Source: Candidatus Vogelbacteria bacterium (lineage in GTDB: Bacteria > Patescibacteriota > Minisyncoccia > Phycocordibacterales > XYD1-FULL-46-19). From it: a stretch of DNA of 32,502 nucleotides. The notes below the pieces were generated by a model. It was not told the DNA's origin and made no database searches. It saw nothing but the letters and a program-made list of their open reading frames with translations. The translations under genes and the position numbers were made by a program. Below are positions 7,744 to 13,959 of this stretch, one piece after another. How positions within the stretch are numbered: the first letter of the stretch is position 1; each line of letters opens with the position of its first letter. The stretch is taken from positions 1-32,502 of the forward strand of contig JAHFNY010000007.1 of the NCBI GenBank assembly GCA_023267075.1, in the 5' to 3' direction.

Positions 7744-8340
7744 TTGAAAACAAACAAAGACAAGTCATGGATGCTTGCCTTTATCGCAGGCTTTCTCAGT
7801 ATTATGGCATTCGTCCTGTATAACTGGAAGAATCTTTCCGGGTCGACACATCCAAACATAAGTTCGTGGATGGTGTGGGGATTTATCACTGTACTTAATT
7901 TTACGAGCTATAAAAAGCTGACAGGAGATTGGGTAAAAAGTATTCTCCCTACCATCGGTGCTGTAATGTGTATTATTACGTCCTTGCTTTCGCTTAGAAC
8001 AGGATCATTCCGTGGATTGAATCTCATTGACGAATTATGTCTTGTACTTGGAATGTTTGCTGGTCTATGTTGGTGGATGTTTAAATCTAAGGGTTTTGCT
8101 GAGACTCTAGTCCAAATTATCCTGGAAATCGCACTGGCTATAGGGTTCATTCCAACGATTGTTGGTGCGATCAATAATCCATCTGATGAGCCGTGGCTGT
8201 CTTGGTTTCTTTGGACACTAAGTTTTTCTTTGCAGTACTTTGTCGTCAAATTGACTTGGAGAGGGAAATTGATTGATTTCCTCTATCCCGTCAATATGTT
8301 CTTGTTTCATGGCACAATTTTTGTCCTTGCGTTGTTGTAA
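7744..8340 (+). CDS. Orphan polytopic membrane protein
   Basis: This 198-residue protein is mostly hydrophobic, with about six membrane segments: near residues 10-27, 38-55, 62-80, 95-112, 125-145 and 155-198. Family not recognised; the repeated helix-turn pattern with W.VWGFIT and W.LWTLSF in the two halves suggests an internal duplication of three helices each, but this is only a visual impression. A TTG at 7744 is taken as the start because of the purine-rich AAAGGTAGGTG just upstream; an ATG at 7771 would remove nine residues and is possible. It has its own promoter and terminator. Nothing in the neighbours indicates a function. Confidence 0.7.
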   Translation: MKTNKDKSWMLAFIAGFLSIMAFVLYNWKNLSGSTHPNISSWMVWGFITVLNFTSYKKLTGDWVKSILPTIGAVMCIITSLLSLRTGSFRGLNLIDELCLVLGMFAGLCWWMFKSKGFAETLVQIILEIALAIGFIPTIVGAINNPSDEPWLSWFLWTLSFSLQYFVVKLTWRGKLIDFLYPVNMFLFHGTIFVLALL

Positions 8341-8357
8341 CGCTTACTAATCACATT

Positions 8358-8393
8358 CACTCCTTCTGCTCTGGCGGAGGGAGTGTTTTTTTT
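8358..8393 (+). terminator. Terminator after the membrane protein gene
   Basis: The arms CACTCCTTCTGC (8358-8369) and GCGGAGGGAGTG (8374-8385) form a 12-bp stem with two G-U pairs and a TCTG loop. Eight T residues follow (8386-8393). Confidence 0.9.
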
Positions 8394-8407
8394 GATAAAA
8401 ATGGTGA
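8389..8407 (+). repeat. 19-bp direct repeat, copy 2
   Basis: TTTTTGATAAAAATGGTGA. It matches 7638-7656 at 18 of 19 positions and begins in the terminator T-run. Between here and the gene end at 8554 the sequence is very AT-rich and holds no reading frame, only the repeat at 8472. Confidence 0.6.
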
Positions 8408-8471
8408 AAATGATATAAAATATTTTTACATTATTTACCCTATATCTACATCATATCTATACCACTTATAC

Positions 8472-8515
8472 CAATATTATTCCAAAACAATGCCATGGCG
8501 TAAAAATGGAGCAAT
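8472..8515. repeat. 44-bp imperfect direct repeat, copy A (distal to the PaaX/Cas2-like gene)
   Basis: This copy matches 9127-9170 without gaps at 36 of 44 positions; the core TGGAGCAAT end and CCAAAA start are identical. It lies about 40 bp beyond the stop codon of the minus-strand gene. It contains the small palindrome GCCATGGC. Copy B overlaps that gene's promoter, so copy A could be a second operator or the remains of a duplicated 5' end. Confidence 0.7.
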
Positions 8516-8553
8516 ATTTTATAAAATACTATAATTAAATGATGATTAAATAA

Positions 8554-9123
8554 CTATAATTTGAAATGGAGTTTAAGTTCAGCCTCGTTAGTAGGATTTA
8601 TTAATTCGGCATAACGGACATACGGTCGGACATCAAAAAATTCAATGATAAAGTTAATTTCATCCTGACAGGGATAAGGATAAATAAAAACTGATTTTTG
8701 CCATTCTTTAAAACCTAGTTCTTGAAGTTTTCTGCGTAAGGCATCTCTAGCGGTGCGTTTTTTATGTGGGATATCATAAATAACTATTCGCCATTTTTTG
8801 TCCCAACTTTTAGGAGTGGTGATAATTAGACGATCGGGATAAAATTTATTGGTGGTAGTTTTACCTTTTTCCGATAAAGTTAATAAAATTGAGCCGTCAT
8901 TTTTCTCTTTCCAATCGACGAGTCTATCGTGGTGGAATTCTCGGAGCAGGCGATAGAGATATTGCCGATCAATCGATTTAAATTCTTTCGGTATAGATGA
9001 GATAATTTTTACTTGCCTTTTGCCAGTCCGATTTAAACTTATATCCAGACCAGTCATTAGTAATAGTAAAACTTTTTGTTTAACTGGGCTTTGAATTCTT
9101 TTACCGCTGCTATTTTTACTCAT
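8554..9123 (-). CDS. PaaX-like protein: winged-helix N-terminus plus Cas2-like domain
   Basis: This 189-residue protein has an N-terminal helical region (about 12-95) that fits a winged helix (SIDRQYLYRLLREFHHDRLVDW, then a wing ILLTLSEKG). A ferredoxin-like domain follows (about 105-180): WDKKWRIVIYDIP..KRTARDALRRKLQELGF..WQKSVFIYPY, the hallmark of the Cas2-like domain in PaaX-type regulators. Such proteins are common in CPR genomes and are often labelled Cas2, but no CRISPR array or cas gene is present here. Asp in VIYDIP is the residue equivalent to the Cas2 metal-binding Asp. A role as a DNA-binding autoregulator is inferred. Its start is leaderless: the -10 box ends 7 nt before the ATG. 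Imperfect direct repeats bracket it. Confidence 0.85.
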   Translation of the reverse strand: MSKNSSGKRIQSPVKQKVLLLLMTGLDISLNRTGKRQVKIISSIPKEFKSIDRQYLYRLLREFHHDRLVDWKEKNDGSILLTLSEKGKTTTNKFYPDRLIITTPKSWDKKWRIVIYDIPHKKRTARDALRRKLQELGFKEWQKSVFIYPYPCQDEINFIIEFFDVRPYVRYAELINPTNEAELKLHFKL

Positions 9124-9126
9124 TAT

Positions 9127-9170
9127 CTATATTATACCAAAATGATGTCATGGCAGTAAAATGGAGCAAT
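9127..9170. repeat. 44-bp imperfect direct repeat, copy B (promoter side)
   Basis: The partner of 8472-8515. This copy contains the -10 and -35 boxes of the PaaX/Cas2-like gene and reaches the -35 of the divergent gatC promoter. If the protein is an autoregulator, this is the obvious operator. Confidence 0.7.
9131..9159 (-). promoter_or_regulatory. Promoter of the PaaX/Cas2-like gene
   Basis: Read on the minus strand: TTACTG (9159-9154), 17 bp, TATAAT (9136-9131), then 7 nt to the ATG at 9123. The message should be leaderless. Confidence 0.65.
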
Positions 9171-9197
9171 TGTGATAGAGGAAGGAAATGGTATAAT
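9170..9197 (+). promoter_or_regulatory. Promoter of the gatCA operon
   Basis: TTGTGA (9170-9175), 16 bp, perfect TATAAT (9192-9197), then 11 nt to the gatC ATG at 9209. It is divergent from the PaaX/Cas2-like promoter, and the two share an 85-bp intergenic region. Confidence 0.65.
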
Positions 9198-9208
9198 ATA
9201 ATCTATCT

Positions 9209-9523
9209 ATGATTACTAAGGAAGAGGTGGAAAAATTGGCTAAGCTGGCCCGGGTTAAGGTGCCGGCCGGGGAGTTGGATAAATTGGCTAAAGATATGGA
9301 AGCCATTTTGGGCTACGTTAGTGAGCTTAAAAGTGCGCCAGTTTATCCGTCCTCTGGCGCGATGGCGGCCGAAGGACCAGAAATTGGTCAGGTGAAAAAT
9401 GTTTTGCGAGATGATGCTGACGCACATGAAGCTGGTTTATATACGGCTGATTTGGTGAAGGCCTTCGCCAAGTCGCGCGACAATTACTTGTCGGTCAAAC
9501 CAATTTTAACTAAGAATGAGTAA
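9209..9523 (+). CDS. gatC: Aspartyl/glutamyl-tRNA amidotransferase subunit C
   Basis: This 104-residue protein has the GatC pattern: ITKEEVEKLAKLARVKV at the N-terminus, then LDKLAKDMEAILGYVSEL and a C-terminal LRDD.. segment. GatC is the small belt that holds GatA and GatB together in the complex that converts Glu-tRNA(Gln) or Asp-tRNA(Asn) to the amide form. It overlaps gatA by 8 bp, consistent with a coupled operon. It is probably translated leaderless from the promoter at 9170-9197. A tRNA-Gln gene, a likely substrate, lies at 18644-18714. Confidence 0.93.
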   Translation: MITKEEVEKLAKLARVKVPAGELDKLAKDMEAILGYVSELKSAPVYPSSGAMAAEGPEIGQVKNVLRDDADAHEAGLYTADLVKAFAKSRDNYLSVKPILTKNE

Positions 9524-10943
9524 GATGGCCGGTAAAGATTTAACTACTTTAACTATTAAGCAAGCGGCGGCCAAGATGCAGGCCGGAGAATTTACCGCCC
9601 AAGAATTAACGGAAAGTTATTTGGCTAAGATTAAAGAGCGCAACGGTGAGCTCAATGCTTATTTAGAAGTTTTTACCGACGCGGTGGATCAAGCTAAAGT
9701 GATTGATGACAAGCGGAAGAAAGGGGAGCAATTGGGAGACTTGGCCGGTATCCCCATGGCGATTAAAGACAATATTTTAATTAAAGATCGGAAGTGTTCT
9801 TCTGCGTCTAAAATTTTAGAAAATTATGTGGCGAGTTACGACGCTTATGTAATTGAGCGGTTGAAGCAGGCTGGAGTGGTCTTCCTCGGCCGGACTAATA
9901 TGGATGAGTTTGCCATGGGCGGCTCCACCGAGAATTCCGCCTTTGGTCCGACCCGTAATCCGCATGACCCAACCCGTGTCCCGGGCGGATCATCTGGCGG
10001 TTCCGCCGCCGCTGTGGGCGGCGGAACCGCCCTGGCCGCGCTTGGTTCAGACACTGGTGGTTCTATCCGTGAGCCAGCCAGCTTCTGCGGGGCGGTGGGT
10101 CTTAAGCCAACCTATGGCGCGGTCTCGCGTCGCGGGGCGATGGCCATGGCCTCATCCCTGGATCAAATTGGCCCGATTGCCAAAACCGTGGAAGATGCGG
10201 AAATTATTTTCAATACTATCCGCGGTAAGGATGAACTGGATGCCACCAATTTTGATTCAGAAAATAAATTAGATGTTAAAGCCAAACTTAAAATTGGCGT
10301 GCCCAGAGAATTTGTGAGTAATGGTCTAGATCCAGTAGTGGCCAGTAATTTTTCTGCGACTTTAGAAAATTTAAAATCTGCCGGTCATGAATTGGTAGAT
10401 ATTGAATTGCCGTCATTTAAATATGCCCTCGCTTGTTATTACGTCACCATGTTTGCCGAGTCATCCACTAATCTTGCTCGCTTTGATGGTTTGCGTTACG
10501 GCGTGCAAGTGAGTGGTCAAGATTTACTGGGTGATTATGAGGAGACGCGTGGCGCCGGCTTTGGTCCTGAAGTCCGCCGGCGAGTAATCTTGGGGACTTA
10601 CGTTCTCTCGGCTGGTTATGCCGATGAGTATTATTATAAAGCTGCTGGAGTGCGTCGGTTGATTAAAGCTGATTACACCCGAGTGTTTAAAGAGGTAGAT
10701 GCGATTATTACGCCCACTGCGCCGGGACCGGCATATAAAATTGGCGAGAAGATTGGTGATCCACTGGCCATGTACTTGGAAGATATTTTTACCGTGCCGG
10801 TTAACTTGGGTGGGGTGCCGGCGCTCGCGGTGCCCTCTGGTAAAACGGCCGAGGGCTTACCTTTGGGTGTGCAATTTACGGCGAGTCATGGGCGGGAAGA
10901 TGTTTTATTTACTCTCGGTCGGCAAATTGAGACTTTAAGTTAA
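9516..10943 (+). CDS. gatA: Aspartyl/glutamyl-tRNA amidotransferase subunit A
   Basis: This 475-residue amidase-signature enzyme releases ammonia from glutamine for the GatCAB complex. The catalytic Ser-cisSer-Lys triad is visible: Lys in GIPMAIKDN, and the serines in PGGSSGGSAAAV and GSDTGGSIR. The usual RQPA after the nucleophile is REPA here, a Gln-to-Glu change next to the active site. The remainder (VGLKPTYGAVSRRG, the C-terminal PTAPGPA and GVPALAVPSG) is standard. Length is normal. gatB is not in the window; the GatB-tail domain alone occurs in yqeY. The next gene starts 4 bp after its stop, so the operon probably continues into the HEPN-like gene. Confidence 0.95.
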   Translation: MSKMAGKDLTTLTIKQAAAKMQAGEFTAQELTESYLAKIKERNGELNAYLEVFTDAVDQAKVIDDKRKKGEQLGDLAGIPMAIKDNILIKDRKCSSASKILENYVASYDAYVIERLKQAGVVFLGRTNMDEFAMGGSTENSAFGPTRNPHDPTRVPGGSSGGSAAAVGGGTALAALGSDTGGSIREPASFCGAVGLKPTYGAVSRRGAMAMASSLDQIGPIAKTVEDAEIIFNTIRGKDELDATNFDSENKLDVKAKLKIGVPREFVSNGLDPVVASNFSATLENLKSAGHELVDIELPSFKYALACYYVTMFAESSTNLARFDGLRYGVQVSGQDLLGDYEETRGAGFGPEVRRRVILGTYVLSAGYADEYYYKAAGVRRLIKADYTRVFKEVDAIITPTAPGPAYKIGEKIGDPLAMYLEDIFTVPVNLGGVPALAVPSGKTAEGLPLGVQFTASHGREDVLFTLGRQIETLS

Positions 10944-10947
10944 ACTT

Positions 10948-11529
10948 ATGGATCAACCCCTTTTTAACCCGAACTTCCTCAATTTAGAATATTTCTTCAA
11001 TCGGATTTATGAATTGTTAAAAACGCCGTGGCACGTGGCCGGTGACGTTTCCTGGCTCTTCGCCATCCTCTCTCAAATGTGGTGGCTGATGCTCGTTTTA
11101 TCCATTATTCTCGCGGCGCTTATTCTTTATTTAGCCCTCCGCTTGCGGGAGATCCGCCAAGCCGAGGCGATTGAGATGATGAATATCTTTGAAGAAGCGT
11201 CAGAAGATAAAGGGGTACGGAACACGCGCTGGGAGAATTTGCTTAAATATTTAGAATCAGATAATCCGTCGGAGTGGAAGCTGGCGATTATTGAGGCCGA
11301 CACCTTGCTGGATGAAATGGTGACTAAGCTTGGTTACCTGGGGCAGAACTTGGGTGAGCGGCTGAAGGGGATTGAGCCGTCTGACTTCCTCACTCTCCAA
11401 GAAGCCTGGGAGGCGCATAAAGTGCGCAATCAAATTGCCCATGAGGCTGGCTTCCAACTCTCTAAGCGCGAAGCCCGGCGGGTGATTGAACTCTTTGCCA
11501 AAGTCTTCCGCGAGTTTAATTATATTTAA
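10948..11529 (+). CDS. Membrane-anchored protein with a HEPN-like domain
   Basis: This 193-residue protein has one strong membrane helix (about 40-65, WLFAILSQMWWLMLVLSIIL onwards), a charged linker, and an all-helical C-terminal half. The latter contains WKLAIIEADTLLDEMVTKLG, then AHKVRNQIAHEAG, where Arg160-Asn161 and His165 give the R-N-x3-H pattern (Rx4H) of HEPN domains, and ends SKREARRVIELFAKVF, also typical. Many HEPN proteins are RNases or RNA-binding partners in toxin systems, but conserved housekeeping members exist. No nucleotidyltransferase antitoxin partner is adjacent. Position directly after gatCA suggests a conserved co-transcribed gene. The assignment is by motif only. Confidence 0.7.
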   Translation: MDQPLFNPNFLNLEYFFNRIYELLKTPWHVAGDVSWLFAILSQMWWLMLVLSIILAALILYLALRLREIRQAEAIEMMNIFEEASEDKGVRNTRWENLLKYLESDNPSEWKLAIIEADTLLDEMVTKLGYLGQNLGERLKGIEPSDFLTLQEAWEAHKVRNQIAHEAGFQLSKREARRVIELFAKVFREFNYI

Positions 11530-11545
11530 GTTAAATATTTTCTAG

Positions 11546-11574
11546 TTGACTTTTAGGTGGTTTTTAGATAGTTT
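11546..11574 (+). promoter_or_regulatory. Possible promoter of the orphan gene at 11620
   Basis: TTGACT (11546-11551), 17 bp, TAGTTT (11569-11574). The -10 is poor, but the same TAGTTT at 17 bp follows the TTGACA in the repeat at 29642-29674. The gene's ribosome binding site AAAGGG is at 11605-11610. Confidence 0.35.
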
Positions 11575-11619
11575 TGGGTTAGGTATTTCTAAAACAAAGA
11601 GAAGAAAGGGACTTTGAAA

Positions 11620-12363
11620 ATGGATAATATCATTGATTTGAGCGTTTATTTTGGCAATCAGAGAAATCTCCAGACAAGAGTCGAAGAAGCCGAAGTGGAA
11701 CTTGATCTTCGAAGAAGTGAACTCCAAAAATATAATGATCAAATGACAGAAAAGTTGGGGATTGAATTATCAAGAGGTTCATCTACTGGCGATCCGCTCC
11801 AAGACAGTATCATATGTATTCTTGGACTGAACGAGACGGCTATCGAACGGATCCTTGCTTTCAGTACTCAACTTGAAACAGCCAAGGAGCTTTTTGTTGC
11901 CGTCCCCCGCCAGGAATGTATCAAACACGTGAACTTTCCTACACCGACATCCCAGAATCAATATGTTACTGATTGGGGGTATATTCTCGGTTTCTTGTCG
12001 GGTGAGAGGTTAGAAATCAAGAGAAGTACCAACGGGGGAGGGCAGACTTACACTTTGGTCTTACCATTCAGGCGCTATGTGAAATGGAATTTTAAGTTTA
12101 AGGGAGGTAATACTGAAGTACCAGTGGCTGAACCTCTCTTTGCTGAAGAAAATGTACCTGGTGATCTTGGACCATCTTTGTTACTGCTTTCGCTTCTTGA
12201 AAAAGGTATTGGTTTTAGATCATGTTTGACGGTAGTCGTCGATGGTGCACCTCTGGTTGATAATAGTTTGGAATCTTGGAAAATGACTGCGGCTCTTACT
12301 ACTGGCCGAAATAAAATACAAGCGTCCACTTCCGATGAACAGCTTGCTGGTGCTGGTATTTAG
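11620..12363 (+). CDS. Orphan protein with an N-terminal coiled coil
   Basis: The ATG at 11620 is chosen over the TTG at 11614 because AAAGGG lies 9 nt before it and only 3 nt before the TTG. The product is 247 residues. Residues about 12-45 (rich in E, L, R, Q) look like a short coiled coil; the rest mixes strands and helices and has no motif I recognise. There is no signal peptide or membrane helix, so it is probably cytoplasmic. It forms its own unit with a weak promoter and a strong terminator, between the gatCA operon and the tRNA cluster. Nothing in the context suggests a function. Confidence 0.7.
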   Translation: MDNIIDLSVYFGNQRNLQTRVEEAEVELDLRRSELQKYNDQMTEKLGIELSRGSSTGDPLQDSIICILGLNETAIERILAFSTQLETAKELFVAVPRQECIKHVNFPTPTSQNQYVTDWGYILGFLSGERLEIKRSTNGGGQTYTLVLPFRRYVKWNFKFKGGNTEVPVAEPLFAEENVPGDLGPSLLLLSLLEKGIGFRSCLTVVVDGAPLVDNSLESWKMTAALTTGRNKIQASTSDEQLAGAGI

Positions 12364-12386
12364 GAACAATCGTGGGTCAGGGCCCA

Positions 12387-12420
12387 GGGATCTTCCGTAA
12401 GGAAGGTCCCTTTTATTTTT
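12387..12420 (+). terminator. Terminator after the coiled-coil orphan
   Basis: GGGATCTTCC (12387-12396) and GGAAGGTCCC (12401-12410) form a 10-bp stem with one G-U pair and a stable GTAA tetraloop, followed by TTTTATTTTT. Confidence 0.9.
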
Positions 12421-12439
12421 TACACGATACTCAACCTTG

Positions 12440-12511
12440 TTGCGGGGGCGGGAATTGAACCCGCTACCTGGAGGTTATGAGCCTCCCGAGCAACCGTTAC
12501 TCCTCCCCGCG
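12440..12511 (-). tRNA. Initiator tRNA-fMet (CAT)
   Basis: The 72-nt cloverleaf begins CGCGGGG and ends CCCCGCA plus discriminator A, so the first pair is the C1-A72 mismatch that marks bacterial initiator tRNA. The anticodon loop is CTCATAA, and the T arm is GCGGG-TTCAATT-CCCGC. Two oddities: the anticodon stem next to the loop is A29-U41, G30-C40, G31-C39 instead of three G-C pairs, and position 8 reads A instead of U. The D loop is short (7 nt). CCA is not encoded. Confidence 0.85.
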
Positions 12512-12561
12512 GTACGTTTGGTATCCTACCTCACTTTCGGTTAAAAATCAATTGAAACCGG

Positions 12562-12634
12562 AGCCACCTCCCGGAGTCGAACCGGGGACCTCTGCTTTAC
12601 GAAAGCATTGCTCTACCAGCTGAGCTAAGGTGGC
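12562..12634 (-). tRNA. tRNA-Thr (CGT)
   Basis: The acceptor is GCCACCT/AGGTGGC with discriminator T; D arm GCTC/GAGC; anticodon loop TTCGTAA with anticodon CGT; T arm CCCGG-TTCGACT-CCGGG. The top pair of the anticodon stem is A27-G43, a mismatch. CCA is not encoded. It reads ACG codons. Confidence 0.9.
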
Positions 12635-12690
12635 ACTTCTTCGCTAAAGCTACGAAGTGCAAGCACTGCGAAAGCTTGGTGAAGTAGTGG

Positions 12691-12763
12691 AGCCGATGTC
12701 CGGGATTGAACCGGAGACCTCGTCATTACCAATGACGTGCTCTACCAACTGAGCTACATCGGC
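12691..12763 (-). tRNA. tRNA-Thr (GGT)
   Basis: The acceptor is GCCGATG/CATCGGC with discriminator T; anticodon stem CGTCA/TGACG around loop TTGGTAA, anticodon GGT; T arm TCCGG-TTCAATC-CCGGA. CCA is not encoded. It reads ACC and ACU codons. Confidence 0.92.
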
Positions 12764-12792
12764 TAAAGCCCTAAAATAATTTAGGGCCGTGG

Positions 12793-12866
12793 CGCGGGCG
12801 ATGGGACTTGAACCCACGACCTCTAGCGTGACAGGCCAGCGCTCTAACCAGCTGAGCTACGCCCGC
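12793..12866 (-). tRNA. tRNA-Asp (GTC)
   Basis: The acceptor is GCGGGCG/CGCCCGC with discriminator G, which is the expected Asp identity base. The anticodon loop is CTGTCAC with anticodon GTC; the T arm is CGTGGG-TTCAAGT-CCCA type. It reads GAC and GAU. CCA is not encoded. Confidence 0.92.
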
Positions 12867-12920
12867 AAAATTTAGGGAACAAAAATACTCTACCTCAATT
12901 ACCTGTTCTTTACAACGAGG

Positions 12921-12997
12921 TGGTGCCGATGGCAGGACTTGAACCTGCGACCTAGCGCTTATGAAACGCTCGCTCTAACCAACTGAGCTACATCGGC
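12921..12997 (-). tRNA. tRNA-Met (CAT), elongator or Ile2 type, with encoded CCA
   Basis: The acceptor GCCGATG/CATCGGC with discriminator A is fully paired, so this is not an initiator. The anticodon loop is TTCATAA. It is the only tRNA here with CCA in the DNA (12921-12923). A CAT anticodon could also be tRNA-Ile2, whose C34 is changed to lysidine by TilS; the sequence alone does not settle this. Elongator Met is slightly preferred. Confidence 0.88.
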
Positions 12998-13071
12998 AAA
13001 TATTACCCATCGGCTTAATACAAGCCAAACACAGCAATTTTTCCACAAAAATGACTAAAAATCAACCGTGT

Positions 13072-13077
13072 TATACT
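13072..13077 (+). promoter_or_regulatory. -10 box of the prfB operon, leaderless
   Basis: TATACT ends 9 nt before the prfB ATG at 13087. No convincing -35 box is seen. It is the only promoter candidate for the five-gene operon prfB to the VanY-like gene. Confidence 0.5.
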
Positions 13078-13086
13078 AATTGAGTA

Positions 13087-13959
13087 ATGGCTAAAGAAGA
13101 ACTTAAGGCGAAGATTGCGGCGTTGGAAGCGGTCATGGCGGCGCCCGATTTCTGGACCGATAAGCTTAAAGCCCAGGCTAAAATTAAGGAATTGGCCGAG
13201 TTGAAGGATCAATTGGCCGGGGTGGGGAAGTACGATAAGTTGGAAGCGATTATTACCATTTTCTCTGGCGCCGGCGGCGATGATGCCGAGGACTTTTCCC
13301 GTATCTTGTTTGAAATGTATCAGAAGTACGCTGCCCGTCAGGGGTGGAGGGTGAAGCTTATTCATGAGAACTTAAATGATCACGGCGGTTATCGCAATCT
13401 CACCTTCCAAGTTGAGGGCAAAGGGGCTTATGGTATACTTAAGCACGAGTCCGGCGTCCATCGCTTGGTCCGGATCTCACCGTTCTCTAGTAAGTCGCTC
13501 CGGCATACGTCGTTTTCTCTGGTTGAGGTCTTGCCCGACTTGCCAGCGGCGAGTGCGTTAACCATTCCGCCAGAAGATTTACGAGTAGAATTTGCTCGTT
13601 CTAGTGGTCCGGGCGGCCAGAACGTTAATAAGCGAGAAACGGCGGTGCGTTTAGTCCATATCCCGACTGGTCTCGCAGTTCACGCCGAGGGCGAACGCTC
13701 TCAAGCCCAGAATCGAGCTAAAGCTTTAGCCATTCTCACCGCTAAAATTGACAAGCTGATGACTGAGCGGCGAGAGAAGGAGGAGCAGGGGATGTACGTG
13801 TCTAAGACCACCGAGATTGAGTGGGGTAATCAGATTAGATCGTACGTTTTCCATCCCTATCGCCTGATTAAAGATCATCGTACCGGGGTAGAGACCAGCG
13901 ATATTGAAGCGGTTTTAAATGGAGAGTTAGAACCTTTTTTACATAATGATTTATTTTAA
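13087..13959 (+). CDS. prfB: Peptide chain release factor 2, short form
   Basis: This factor ends translation at UAA and UGA. Ser131-Pro132-Phe133 in RISPFSSKSLRHTS is the stop-codon-reading tripeptide of RF2 (RF1 has PxT), and Gly176-Gly177-Gln178 in GPGGQNVNKRETAV catalyses peptide release. The protein has 290 residues against about 365 in E. coli RF2; the whole difference lies before the FSGAGGDDAEDF segment, so domain 1 is strongly reduced. The 89 bp between the tRNA gene and the ATG leave no room for the missing part, so this is not a wrong start. No programmed frameshift site is present. Its end overlaps ftsE by 14 bp. Confidence 0.95.
   Translation: MAKEELKAKIAALEAVMAAPDFWTDKLKAQAKIKELAELKDQLAGVGKYDKLEAIITIFSGAGGDDAEDFSRILFEMYQKYAARQGWRVKLIHENLNDHGGYRNLTFQVEGKGAYGILKHESGVHRLVRISPFSSKSLRHTSFSLVEVLPDLPAASALTIPPEDLRVEFARSSGPGGQNVNKRETAVRLVHIPTGLAVHAEGERSQAQNRAKALAILTAKIDKLMTERREKEEQGMYVSKTTEIEWGNQIRSYVFHPYRLIKDHRTGVETSDIEAVLNGELEPFLHNDLF

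Noticed and set aside
8554-9123. A CRISPR-Cas locus, suggested by the Cas2-like domain
   Set aside because: No array of regularly spaced repeats, no cas1 or effector gene nearby, and the N-terminal winged helix points to a PaaX-type regulator.
9904-10272. Alternative frame inside gatA
   Set aside because: Proline- and arginine-rich shadow frame; gatA is conserved throughout this region.
12634-12690. Inverted and similar short repeats (TTCGCTAAAGCTACGAAG) between two tRNA genes
   Set aside because: The hairpin is short, lacks a T-run and overlaps the tRNA end; probably spacer sequence with no clear role.
13087-13180. Programmed frameshift in prfB
   Set aside because: The frame is open from its ATG with no early in-frame TGA or slippery CTTTGA site; the shortness is due to a missing domain part.
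13015-13365. Antisense frame opposite the start of prfB
   Set aside because: It is the mirror of a clear release factor gene and has no family features.
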